Origin: Methylococcales bacterium
GTDB lineage: Bacteria > Pseudomonadota > Gammaproteobacteria > Methylococcales > Methylomonadaceae
Direction: 5' to 3'
DNA: 64,000 nucleotides
Assembly (NCBI GenBank): GCA_028707085.1
Contig: JAQTUW010000011.1
Coordinates: 1 to 64,000 of the forward strand
Shown: positions 10,248 through 18,068 of the stretch, one piece after another
Layout of the letters: each line of letters starts with the position of its first letter
Position numbering within the stretch: the stretch's first letter is position 1
The notes under the pieces: model-generated
The model's database searches: none
What the model saw: the letters and a program-made list of their open reading frames with translations, nothing else
What the model was told of the DNA's origin: nothing
Program-made: the position numbers and the translations under genes

Positions 10248-11744
10248 TCATTTTCCCTGATCCATGCCTGGAATAATCAGATAATCCGTCCATTTGATTT
10301 GATCGGTCACCTGATCGGAGCTGGGCATCATTTCCAGATTCCAGCCGCCGCCCAATGCCGTGACCAGTTGTACGGCCGAAGTAAGGCGCGAACCCTGCAA
10401 CTGCACTGCCGTCACCTTGTTGGTCAGGGCGGTGGACTGGGCTGTCATCACATTGATATAACTGACGGTGCCGGCCTTGTATTGATTGATGGTCAGCATT
10501 AGGGCTTCGTTGGCCGCATCGACGGCTTTTTTCTGAACCTGCGCTTCATCCGCTAGGATTCTCAAGGCGGCCAGATTATCCTCTACCTGTTGAAAGGCGG
10601 TTAACACCGTTTGCCGATAAGCGGCAAGGTTGGCGTCGAAACTGTCGATCGCCTGTTTATACTGCGCGTTTTTCGCGCCGCCATCAAACAGGGTCATTGC
10701 ACCAGTGGCGGGCCCCAGGGCCCAATAGTTTTTCGCCAAGGTGTACAAGCTGTTCAGGTTCAGGAATCCGCTTTGATAGCCATCTGAAAGGCTTAAATTC
10801 AGATTCGGGTAATACGCGGCCTCGGCTACGCCGATCAAGGCGTTGGCGGCGGCCATATTACGTTCCGCGGCGGCAATGTCCGGGCGTCTTTCCAGTAGTT
10901 CCGAAGGCAGTTTGACCGGTATCGGCGGTGGCGACGCATCCAGTGGAGCAGGCTGTATCGTCAGCTCTGCCGGAGCTTTGCCTATCAATACCGCGATGGC
11001 GTGTTCGTATTGCGCCCGTTGCACGCCCAGATTGATGGCCTGCGCCCGAACCGATTCGGTTTGCGCCACGGCCTGCACCACGTCGCTTTTGGCGGCAACG
11101 CCGACCGCATAGCGGTTTTTGGTGATTTCCAGGGTTTTGCTATAGGCGTCCACGGTTTCGTCCAGCAAGGCTTTTTCCGCATCCAGCATTTTTAACTGAA
11201 AGTAATCCGCCGCCAATGTGGCCTGGGTCGATAGTTGCAGGGCCTGCAGGGTTGCCGCACTGGCCTGGGCGCTCTCGATATGGGATTCGATCTGCCGGCG
11301 GACACTCCCCCACAAATCCGGCTGCCAGGTCATGGACAAGCCATTGCTGATAAGGTTTCTGACCCCGGAAGGTGCGATCGAAGTACCGTTGGCGGCGACG
11401 AAGCGGTTAAAGGTGGCGGTGGTGCTGCCGGTTGGAAACAGTGCGGACTGTGCAGTCAGAACCAGATGTTCCGCCTGCCGGAAATTGGCCTCGGCTTGAA
11501 GGATGGACTGGTTGGCGGTGGCGACCTGATCTTCCAGTTCATTCAGATGCGGATCATTGAAAATTTCCCACCATTTTCCGGTCACCACATTGTCGCGGGG
11601 TTGCGCCTGTTTCCAGCCTTTGACTTCCTTGAATTCGGTAGGGACATTCATTTTCGGACGGACGTAGTCCGGCCCCATCATGCAGGCGCTGAGCTGGGTT
11701 GTAAGCAATGAATAGATCAGGGGCTTGCTAATGCGAAAATTCAT
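10248..11744 (-). CDS. Outer-membrane efflux lipoprotein, NodT/OprM family
   Basis: 498 residues from the ATG at 11744. A longer frame opens 15 codons upstream, but it would bury the signal peptide. From 11744 the N-terminus is a lipoprotein signal with lipobox LSAC, the acylated cysteine being residue 21. Two repeated outer-membrane efflux domains follow (for example LEDQVATANQSILQAEANFR and the second-half counterpart TAFQQVEDNLAALRIL). It should form the TolC-like trimeric channel for the MdtABC-type pump. It is first in the operon, whereas in E. coli mdtABC has no dedicated channel and uses TolC, so this is a self-contained tripartite system. Confidence 0.9.
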   Translation of the reverse strand: MNFRISKPLIYSLLTTQLSACMMGPDYVRPKMNVPTEFKEVKGWKQAQPRDNVVTGKWWEIFNDPHLNELEDQVATANQSILQAEANFRQAEHLVLTAQSALFPTGSTTATFNRFVAANGTSIAPSGVRNLISNGLSMTWQPDLWGSVRRQIESHIESAQASAATLQALQLSTQATLAADYFQLKMLDAEKALLDETVDAYSKTLEITKNRYAVGVAAKSDVVQAVAQTESVRAQAINLGVQRAQYEHAIAVLIGKAPAELTIQPAPLDASPPPIPVKLPSELLERRPDIAAAERNMAAANALIGVAEAAYYPNLNLSLSDGYQSGFLNLNSLYTLAKNYWALGPATGAMTLFDGGAKNAQYKQAIDSFDANLAAYRQTVLTAFQQVEDNLAALRILADEAQVQKKAVDAANEALMLTINQYKAGTVSYINVMTAQSTALTNKVTAVQLQGSRLTSAVQLVTALGGGWNLEMMPSSDQVTDQIKWTDYLIIPGMDQGK

Positions 11745-12109
11745 GCAAATCTCGGCAAAACTTCTGGATGTGTGGGAACGGCAAAACAAATCGCCGATTC
11801 GGCAGTTAAATGCGCATGCCGCATCGGGGAAGAATAAAAGGGAGCAGGCATAATCCGTCCGTAATTAAATAAAAAAGCCTACGAAAGCAACTTAATGAAG
11901 TAAAAGCGGTTTCTTCGGCTAAACTATTCCGGTAAAGGCATGGCCTGGCGTTCGTAACCCATGTAAGTCCGATTACATATCTTAGCAGGTATTGCGCCAT
12001 TTATAACTGGCTGCCCGCATGGTTCGATAGTATACGCAGATCAAATTCCGGTTTTTCAATGTCTCACCCCGACCCGTTGCGGATATAGAGGGCCGGGGTG
12101 AGGCAAAAT
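11745..12109. other. Intergenic region upstream of the efflux operon
   Basis: About 365 bases between the efflux operon start and the end of the Spy/CpxP-like gene. It must hold the efflux promoter, but no convincing -35/-10 pair was found. An inverted repeat ATGTAA-N6-TTACAT at 11961-11978 could be a regulator site. A strong stem-loop closes the Spy-like gene side. Short frames here look spurious. Confidence 0.4.
12063..12102 (-). terminator. Stem-loop after the Spy/CpxP-like gene
   Basis: CTCACCCCGACCC (12063-12075) pairs with GGGCCGGGGTGAG (12090-12102) with one mismatch around a 14-base loop. It begins 8 bases beyond the stop codon of the minus-strand gene, where a terminator is expected. 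It lacks a clear T-run on the exit side, so it may act as a 3'-end stabilising hairpin instead. Confidence 0.5.
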
Positions 12110-12562
12110 CTAGAAAAACCGGCCTTCCGATTGAGTCAGATTGGTTTTCAGTTTCTGTTTTTGATCGTTGTTTAACAGCTTATAGATGCTGTTATTCAGT
12201 CTGGATTTTTTCAGGCCCAGCTCCTTGTGCATTGCATTGGCTTTTTCGTTGAGCGCCTCGGCTTTGGCGTCCGTATAATCATCCGAGAAACTCAGATTTC
12301 TGATTTCCTGATGGATTTTTTTGGTCTCTTCATGTTTTGCCTTAAATTCGTCATGCATGGATTTCATAAGCGCTTTGATTTCGGTCTGTTGGGTATCCGT
12401 CAGGTCGATTCCTTGCAGAAATCTCGGTAAATGCCCATTTTCACCCTCCATGCCGTGGTGATTGAATCGATGCATTTCTCCACAGGGCGGTTCATCCGGC
12501 ATGGGTGGGTTGGCCAGACTGATGGCTGGAAACAGGACTAACAGCAACAAAATTTTACGCAT
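12110..12562 (-). CDS. Periplasmic Spy/CpxP-family protein
   Basis: 150 residues from the ATG at 12562, which has GGAG 7 bases upstream. The longer frame lacks any signal sequence at its start. Residues 1-17 are a Sec signal peptide (MRKILLLLVLFPAISLA). The mature protein is helical with LTxxQ-type repeats: LTDTQQTEIKALMKSMHDEF at about 54-73, and a second, weaker copy near NNDQKQKLKTNL. Spy and CpxP are periplasmic chaperone/adaptor proteins that bind misfolded protein, and CpxP restrains the CpxA kinase. The gene is divergent from a CpxR/CpxA-like pair, with a perfect CpxR-type box in the shared upstream region. A CpxP-like feedback role is therefore likely, although Spy-like chaperone activity alone is also possible. 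Confidence 0.8.
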   Translation of the reverse strand: MRKILLLLVLFPAISLANPPMPDEPPCGEMHRFNHHGMEGENGHLPRFLQGIDLTDTQQTEIKALMKSMHDEFKAKHEETKKIHQEIRNLSFSDDYTDAKAEALNEKANAMHKELGLKKSRLNNSIYKLLNNDQKQKLKTNLTQSEGRFF

Positions 12563-12643
12563 ATAAAAACTCCGGAATATTTTTGAAGTGACGATTGACG
12601 GCTCCAGGTGGATACCGTTGGGCACAGTATCTCCGCAAGCCCT

Positions 12644-12679
12644 GTAAATGGCTGTTATACAATTGTAAATTCTGGTAAA
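12644..12679. promoter_or_regulatory. CpxR-type box with a third half-site
   Basis: 12665-12679 reads GTAAATTCTGGTAAA, an exact match to the CpxR consensus GTAAA-N5-GTAAA. A third GTAAA lies at 12644-12648, 21 bases away, two helical turns. The box is about 103 bases upstream of the Spy/CpxP-like ATG and about 255 bases before the response-regulator start, so control of the Spy-like gene is the simpler reading. Confidence 0.7.
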
Positions 12680-12801
12680 ACCTGTCAATACCTTGTGGCG
12701 GCTGCACAGTTGTAGGGCTATCATCCAAAAATAATGCCGGAGGCGGGCGGCGATAAGCCGATTATCCTGACAGTCTCCTGGTAGTCCACCAATCTTTTTT
12801 T

Positions 12802-12859
12802 GACGGATAGGCTGATCTGCCGCTGAGGTATTCTGGCAGAGGGGTCGCTCTTATCCGTC
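12802..12859. repeat. REP-like repeat, copy B, inside a longer inverted repeat
   Basis: The core at 12813-12842 (TGATCTGCCGCTGAGGTATT then CTGGCAGAGG) matches four other copies in this window. It can fold through CTGCC/GGCAG. Outer arms GACGGATA (12802-12809) and TATCCGTC (12852-12859) are exact complements and extend the hairpin. It sits in the gap between the Spy-like and cpxR-like genes. Confidence 0.65.
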
Positions 12860-12932
12860 TTTAGTAAGTTTGGCGTACGAGCAGAGATTTAATTTTTGAA
12901 TTATGCAGCAAAAAACGATAGGGTGGATGCAA

Positions 12933-13619
12933 GTGACAAAAGTTTTGATAATTGACGACGATGTGGAACTGGTCGGGCTTTTCAAGGAATATCTGGAAAA
13001 GGACGGCTTTGAGGTCGACCTGTGCTTTCTTGGCAGGCAGGGCCTGCAACAGGCCTTGTCGGGCGCCTACCAGTTAGTGATTCTGGATATCATGCTGCCG
13101 GACATTAAAGGCACGGAAGTCTTGACCCTGATCCGCAAGGAAAGCAGGATTCCGGTGCTGATGTTTACCGCCAAGGGCGATGATGTCGATAAAATTATCG
13201 GCCTGGAATCCGGTGCGGACGATTATGTGCCCAAACCTTGCACCCCCAGGGAACTGGTGGCGCGCATTCGGGCCATATTGCGACGCACCCAGCCGATGCA
13301 TGAACCGGAGACAAATGAACCGATTATTGCCGGTCATTTAAAAGTCTGGACGGAAAAACGCAAGGCGTCCTGGTTCGATGACGATCTGGCGCTCACCAGC
13401 ACCGAATTCAATTTGCTGGAAACGCTAGCCATCAATATTGGCCGGATTGTCACCAAAAAGGAACTCTCCGAAAAAAGCCTGGGCCGTCCTCTGACCCGCT
13501 TCGATAGAAGCATAGATGTGCATATGAGCAGTATTCGTCAAAAACTGGGCGTGCAGGCCGACGGTCGTTCCTATATCCAGACCGTGCGCGGGCAGGGTTA
13601 CCAGTTGATCAAGGATTAA
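12933..13619 (+). CDS. cpxR: CpxR-like response regulator
   Basis: 228 residues from the GTG at 12933. An ATG exists at 12927 and a longer frame from 12903, but AGGG at 12920-12923 is well spaced only for the GTG. The receiver domain covers about 1-115, with acidic pocket IIDDD, phospho-acceptor D52 (VILDIMLPD), T in FTAKGDD and the conserved lysine in VPKPCTP. An OmpR/PhoB winged helix follows from about 130, with TSTEFNLLETLA and the recognition-helix region RSIDVHMSSIRQKL. The overall pattern (GADDYVPKPCTPRELVARIR) is closest to CpxR. It is 4 bases from the kinase gene and divergent from a CpxP/Spy-like gene. Confidence 0.85.
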   Translation: MTKVLIIDDDVELVGLFKEYLEKDGFEVDLCFLGRQGLQQALSGAYQLVILDIMLPDIKGTEVLTLIRKESRIPVLMFTAKGDDVDKIIGLESGADDYVPKPCTPRELVARIRAILRRTQPMHEPETNEPIIAGHLKVWTEKRKASWFDDDLALTSTEFNLLETLAINIGRIVTKKELSEKSLGRPLTRFDRSIDVHMSSIRQKLGVQADGRSYIQTVRGQGYQLIKD

Positions 13620-13623
13620 AAGC

Positions 13624-15051
13624 GTGGGACGAATGTTCTGGAAGTTTTTCCTGGCCTTCTGGGTGGCGTTGCTGGTGGCCGGCGTCGGCGTCGGTACCGC
13701 CGTCTGGATAAAACACACCACGGAGGCCGAACGCAACATCGAAAATATCGATGACCGTCATGGCGCGGCGCTGCTCGATGTGGCGGAAATCGCCTTCCAG
13801 CATGGCGGTCTCGATGCGCTACGGAATTTTCTGGGCAAGCTACAATCCTTTCATTTTTCCAGAGTTTACGCGGTCGACGAACAGGATCGGGAACTACTGA
13901 TGCGCAAGGTGGAGCCTTCGGTGCTCAATCAGGCCCGGTCGCTTCTGTATCAAACCACGCATCCAGACGCGATCCGGCTGGTATCGGCGACGGATGGTCA
14001 GCATTATCTGCTGTTCGCCGTCAGATCGCATCGCCCCCATCCTTTTCCGCCGCCTTTGTTCTGGCAATCCGGCAATGGCCGTCCAGGCGATCATGCCCCG
14101 CCGCCCGGCTCCCCCCGTCATCCTTCGGAACGCTATTCCTCGCTGCTGTCAATCGTGATTGGCCTGCTTGCCAGTCTGCTGTTCAGTGCAGTGCTGGCCT
14201 GGTATTTTGCCCGGCCGATCCGCAGTCTGCGCCAGGCGTTCAGCGCGGTCGCCCAGGGCGATCTGGACACCCGCGTCGGCCCGATGATGGGCAGGCGGCG
14301 TGATGAGTTATCTGATCTGGGCCGGGACTTCGATCACATGGTTGGGCAGATCCGTAGTCTGGTCAATGCCCAGCAGCGTTTGCTGCACGACGTGTCGCAT
14401 GAACTGCGTTCGCCGCTGGCCAGAATCCAGGCCGCCATCGGTCTGGTCCAGCAGCAACCGGAAAAGGCGCAGGCCACCATGGAGCGCATCGAACGCGAGA
14501 CGCAACGCATCAGTGATCTGGTCGGCGAATTGCTGGTGCTTTCCCGTCTGGAAGCTGGGGTATCGGGCGAAGATAATGCAGAGTTCGATATCGGCGGCTT
14601 ACTGGACGATGTTGTAGAAGACGCCCGTTTTGAGGCCGATCAGCTTGAATTGCAGATTCGCTATGCAGGTATCGACGACACGCCGGTCAAAGGTTGCGGA
14701 GAATTGTTGCACCGGGCTTTCGAGAACGTGTTGCGCAATGCCTTGCAACATTGCAAGAAAGGCGGGGTCATACAGGTCATTGCCGGCTTCAATCCCGATA
14801 ACCGGCTGTTTCAATTATGCATTGACGATCAGGGCCCGGGCGTGGCGGAAAGCGATTTGTCGGCAATTTTCGAACCGTTTTTTCGGAGCGGCAAGACGAC
14901 CAAGGCCTACAGCACCGGCCTGGGCCTGGGGATAGCCAAAAGATCGATAGTCGGCCATGGCGGTCTTATTCAGGCTTCCAACCGCCCTGAAGGCGGCTTG
15001 AGGGTAAAAATAGACATCCCCTTTCCACAAACATTTTCAAGCCGGGAATAA
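13624..15051 (+). CDS. cpxA: CpxA-like sensor histidine kinase
   Basis: 475 residues with a GTG start, 4 bases after the regulator gene. TM1 is about 5-28, and a periplasmic sensor domain of ~140 residues follows. That domain has an unusual proline/histidine-rich stretch before TM2 (HRPHPFPPPLFW and a PPPGSPRHP segment). TM2 is about 172-194, followed by a HAMP linker (WYFARPIRSLRQAF). The dimerisation/phosphoacceptor helix has H259 in HDVSHELRSPLARI. The ATPase domain has the N box near 367 (ENVLRNALQH), the G1 box near 402 (DDQGPGV) and the G2-type TGLGLGIAKRS. It should phosphorylate the CpxR-like partner. The Pro/His-rich segment could bind metal, but that is speculation. Confidence 0.85.
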   Translation: MGRMFWKFFLAFWVALLVAGVGVGTAVWIKHTTEAERNIENIDDRHGAALLDVAEIAFQHGGLDALRNFLGKLQSFHFSRVYAVDEQDRELLMRKVEPSVLNQARSLLYQTTHPDAIRLVSATDGQHYLLFAVRSHRPHPFPPPLFWQSGNGRPGDHAPPPGSPRHPSERYSSLLSIVIGLLASLLFSAVLAWYFARPIRSLRQAFSAVAQGDLDTRVGPMMGRRRDELSDLGRDFDHMVGQIRSLVNAQQRLLHDVSHELRSPLARIQAAIGLVQQQPEKAQATMERIERETQRISDLVGELLVLSRLEAGVSGEDNAEFDIGGLLDDVVEDARFEADQLELQIRYAGIDDTPVKGCGELLHRAFENVLRNALQHCKKGGVIQVIAGFNPDNRLFQLCIDDQGPGVAESDLSAIFEPFFRSGKTTKAYSTGLGLGIAKRSIVGHGGLIQASNRPEGGLRVKIDIPFPQTFSSRE

Positions 15052-15207
15052 GCGCTGCAATTGGGTCTTTGCCTGGGCAGGTTTCAGGCGAACCGGATTT
15101 TTCAGACGGGTATGGGTCAGAGACGAACTGTCATGCCGGTGGCGTCAGCCGCCATGAGTCCTCTTGTTCTATTGAAATGGCTTGTTTAATATAGCTGCAG
15201 CTTGCCT

Positions 15208-15223
15208 GCCGGCGAAGGCCGGC
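15208..15223. repeat. GCCGGC-GAAG-GCCGGC hairpin
   Basis: A perfect 6-bp GC stem with a four-base GAAG loop in the gap between the kinase and Hsp70-like genes. There is no T-run behind it, so it is not an ordinary terminator. Confidence 0.5.
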
Positions 15224-15296
15224 GTCCGGGAGACTATTTTCGCCCTGAACGGCGGACGGCAAAATCCCAATTTCAAAAACCGGAAGTATAAAATCC

Positions 15297-18032
15297 TTGA
15301 AAAAGCCAAACCAATTTTTAGTCGGCATCGACCTGGGCACCACGCATACCGTTGTCGCCTACGCCCACGCCAATGACCCGCAAAAAGCCGTACATTTATT
15401 CGACATTCCGCAATTGACGGATGTCGGCGAGGTTGAAGCCAGGCCTTTGCTGCCTTCCGTGCGTTATCACCCGGCGGCGGGCGAACTGGGCGCCGACGCC
15501 GGCTTCCTGCTGCCGGAAGACGGCGCGGTGCTGGGCGAGGCGGCGAGGGTGCTGGGCGCAAAGTCGCAGGGTCGGCTGGTCACCAGCGCCAAGAGCTGGC
15601 TGTCGAATACCGCTATCGACCCCGCTGCCGCGATTTTGCCCTGGGGCAGCGATGAATCGGTGTTCAAGATCTCGCCGCTGGCCGCCAGCGCAAGTTATCT
15701 GGCGCATGTGCGTACCGTGTGGGAGCAGCGTTTCCCGGATGCGCCGCTGGCCGTTCAGATGGTGGTGATCACCGTGCCGGCCTCGTTCGATGAATCGGCG
15801 CGGGCATTGACGCTGGAAGCCGCAAGAATGGCCGGACTTGACAATATTCGTCTGCTGGAAGAACCGCAGGCCGTCTGTTACGACTGGCTGCGCCGCCATG
15901 GCGCCGACATCAAACAGCAACTGGCGGAAAGTCATTTGCTGCTGATTTGCGATGTCGGCGGCGGCACGACTGATTTAACCCTGATCAAAATTGAACACGG
16001 CGGTGATGCGCCGCAATTGACCCGGATCGGGGTAGGCGACCATCTGATGCTGGGCGGCGACAATATCGATCTGGCGCTGGCGCATCTGGCGGAAAGCCGC
16101 CTGCGTAGCGGCGATAAAAGGCTTTCTGTCGCCGAATTGTCGCAATTGCTGGAACAATGCCGGATCGCCAAGGAGCAATTGCTGCGGGCGGACGCACCGG
16201 AACAAATCGCGGTGACCCTGCTGGGCGGTGGTTCCAGAGTGATAGGCGGCAGCAGAAGCACCCTGCTCAGTAGGGAGGAGGTTTTTAGCATTGCCCTGGA
16301 CGGTTTCCTGCCGCTTTCCGCCTTGCAGGATTTACCGGCAAGAAAACGTAGCGGGGTGGTTGAATTCGGCCTGCCCTATGCGGCGGAACCCGCCATTAGC
16401 AAACATATTGCCGCTTTTTTGCAATTACACGCCCAGGCTGCCCACGCCGCGCTGCCAAATGGCGGCAGTGTGCCGGACACGCTGCTGCTCAACGGCGGGG
16501 TGTTCCGCAGTCCGGCCATGGTGCAGCGCCTGCTGGCGCTACTCGGGAGCTGGCGCGGCGCGGAGCCGTTGCTGCTGGACAATCGCCACCCGGAACTGGC
16601 GGTGGCCTATGGCGCGGTCAGTTACGCAATCGCCCGTCTCGAACAGAAGGTCAGAATAGGCGGCGGCGCCGCGCGCAGCTATTTTCTGCTGGTTGACGAT
16701 TTGGCCGGACAAAACCGGCGCGGGGTTTGCATTCTGCCCAAAGGCACGGAGGAAGGCCGGGAAATTTTGCTGGCGGACAGGCAGTTCGCCTTGCGGGTGG
16801 GGCAGCCGGTGCGTTTTCATCTGCTGTCCAACAGCGGCGACAGTCCTTGCCGGCCAGGCGACATCGTGGAACTGGACGATGAGCAGTTTCACAGCCTGCC
16901 GCCGTTGGCAGTCGCTTTTGAGGGCAGTGAAAAAGCTGAAATCGGCGTGCAGTTACTGGCCACCTATACCGAGGTCGGCACCCTGCAATTGCAATGCGCG
17001 GCAACGGACGGCATGGAACAGCGCTGGGATGTGGAGTTTCAGATCCGCAACAAGCGGCCGGCGGCGCTCAATGCGCAATTACCCGCCCAACTGCCGCAGG
17101 CGCTTGCCAAAATACAGGCAGTGTTTGGCGCAAAATCCAGAGAAGTTGATCCGCATGCGGTCAAAACCTTGCGAGCCGAGCTGGAAAAAACGCTTGCCGC
17201 TCCCCGTCATGAATGGCGGACGCCCTTGTTGCGCGAACTGTTCACAGCCTTGCTGGAAGGTGGAAAATACCGGCGGCGTAGCGAGGCGCACGAGCGGCTG
17301 TGGCTGAGTCTGACCGGTTTTTGCCTGCGGCCCGGTTTTGGCTATCCGCTCGATGACTGGCGGGTTGAGCAACTATGGAAAATCTATGCGGAAGGTTTGC
17401 AATTTGTAAATGAAAAACAGCACTGGGCGGAATGGTGGACGTTATGGCGGCGGGTAGCCGGCGGCTTGAATCCGGACGCCCAACTGCGCATTTATGCCGA
17501 CATAGCCAAATTCATCAACCCGGCCGCCGCCCGTCAGCCGGGAGTGGCCAAACAATCGGCCATGCGCGGTTATGAAGACATGCTGCGACTGGCGGCCGCG
17601 CTGGAACGCTTGCCGGTCGCCGAAAAAAGTCAACTGGGCGCATGGTTGCTGAAACGCCTGGAAAAACCCGGAGAGCCGGAGCAAAGCTGGTGGGCCGTGG
17701 GCCGGATCGGGGCACGGCTTTTATTTTACGCCAATGCCCACGATGTCATTCCCGCCGCCATGGCGGAAAACTGGTTGCGGCAGATTCTGAACAGCGACTG
17801 GAAAAAACAGCCGCAGGCTGCTTTTGCCGCCACCTTGCTGGCCCGGCGCTGTAACGACAGGCTGCTGGATATCGATGAAAGCATACGGGTTCAGGTGCTG
17901 GACAGGCTCAAGCAGTTTAAAGCTTCGCCGAGCTGGCTGGAAATGGTCGCCGAATTCAAGCAACTGGATGAGCAGCAGGAAAAACAGGTATTCGGCGAAG
18001 CGTTGCCGCCCGGGCTGCGGCTGATCGTTTAA
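15297..18032 (+). CDS. Long Hsp70-family (DnaK-related) protein
   Basis: 911 residues against about 640 for DnaK. The N-terminal Hsp70 ATPase is clear: phosphate-1 loop GIDLGTTHTVVAY at 10-22, VVITVPASFDESAR near 158, phosphate-2 ICDVGGGTTDLTLIK near 217-231, and adenosine motif LLLNGGVF near 396. The remaining ~400 residues lack the normal DnaK substrate-binding sequence and EEVD-type tail. They are helical with many tryptophans and unrecognised. The family is known as Hsp70-like proteins of unknown client. No DnaJ or GrpE gene is nearby. The start is a TTG at 15297, with GGAAG about 11 bases upstream and no nearby ATG or GTG. It is probably cytoplasmic. Confidence 0.8.
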   Translation: MKKPNQFLVGIDLGTTHTVVAYAHANDPQKAVHLFDIPQLTDVGEVEARPLLPSVRYHPAAGELGADAGFLLPEDGAVLGEAARVLGAKSQGRLVTSAKSWLSNTAIDPAAAILPWGSDESVFKISPLAASASYLAHVRTVWEQRFPDAPLAVQMVVITVPASFDESARALTLEAARMAGLDNIRLLEEPQAVCYDWLRRHGADIKQQLAESHLLLICDVGGGTTDLTLIKIEHGGDAPQLTRIGVGDHLMLGGDNIDLALAHLAESRLRSGDKRLSVAELSQLLEQCRIAKEQLLRADAPEQIAVTLLGGGSRVIGGSRSTLLSREEVFSIALDGFLPLSALQDLPARKRSGVVEFGLPYAAEPAISKHIAAFLQLHAQAAHAALPNGGSVPDTLLLNGGVFRSPAMVQRLLALLGSWRGAEPLLLDNRHPELAVAYGAVSYAIARLEQKVRIGGGAARSYFLLVDDLAGQNRRGVCILPKGTEEGREILLADRQFALRVGQPVRFHLLSNSGDSPCRPGDIVELDDEQFHSLPPLAVAFEGSEKAEIGVQLLATYTEVGTLQLQCAATDGMEQRWDVEFQIRNKRPAALNAQLPAQLPQALAKIQAVFGAKSREVDPHAVKTLRAELEKTLAAPRHEWRTPLLRELFTALLEGGKYRRRSEAHERLWLSLTGFCLRPGFGYPLDDWRVEQLWKIYAEGLQFVNEKQHWAEWWTLWRRVAGGLNPDAQLRIYADIAKFINPAAARQPGVAKQSAMRGYEDMLRLAAALERLPVAEKSQLGAWLLKRLEKPGEPEQSWWAVGRIGARLLFYANAHDVIPAAMAENWLRQILNSDWKKQPQAAFAATLLARRCNDRLLDIDESIRVQVLDRLKQFKASPSWLEMVAEFKQLDEQQEKQVFGEALPPGLRLIV

Positions 18033-18068
18033 TGCAGACCGGTTCTATGCCGCTTCCGAGTCCATGCC

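Noticed and set aside
11954..11967. Second CpxR box upstream of the efflux operon
   Set aside because: Two GTAA half-sites are present, but their spacing is one base short of the consensus and the fifth bases do not match.
11806..12000. 64-codon minus-strand frame upstream of the efflux operon
   Set aside because: No Shine-Dalgarno and protein-unlike composition. More likely promoter region.
15208..15223. Terminator after the CpxA-like gene
   Set aside because: The GCCGGC hairpin lacks a T-run and is more than 150 bases past the stop, so it is listed only as a repeat.
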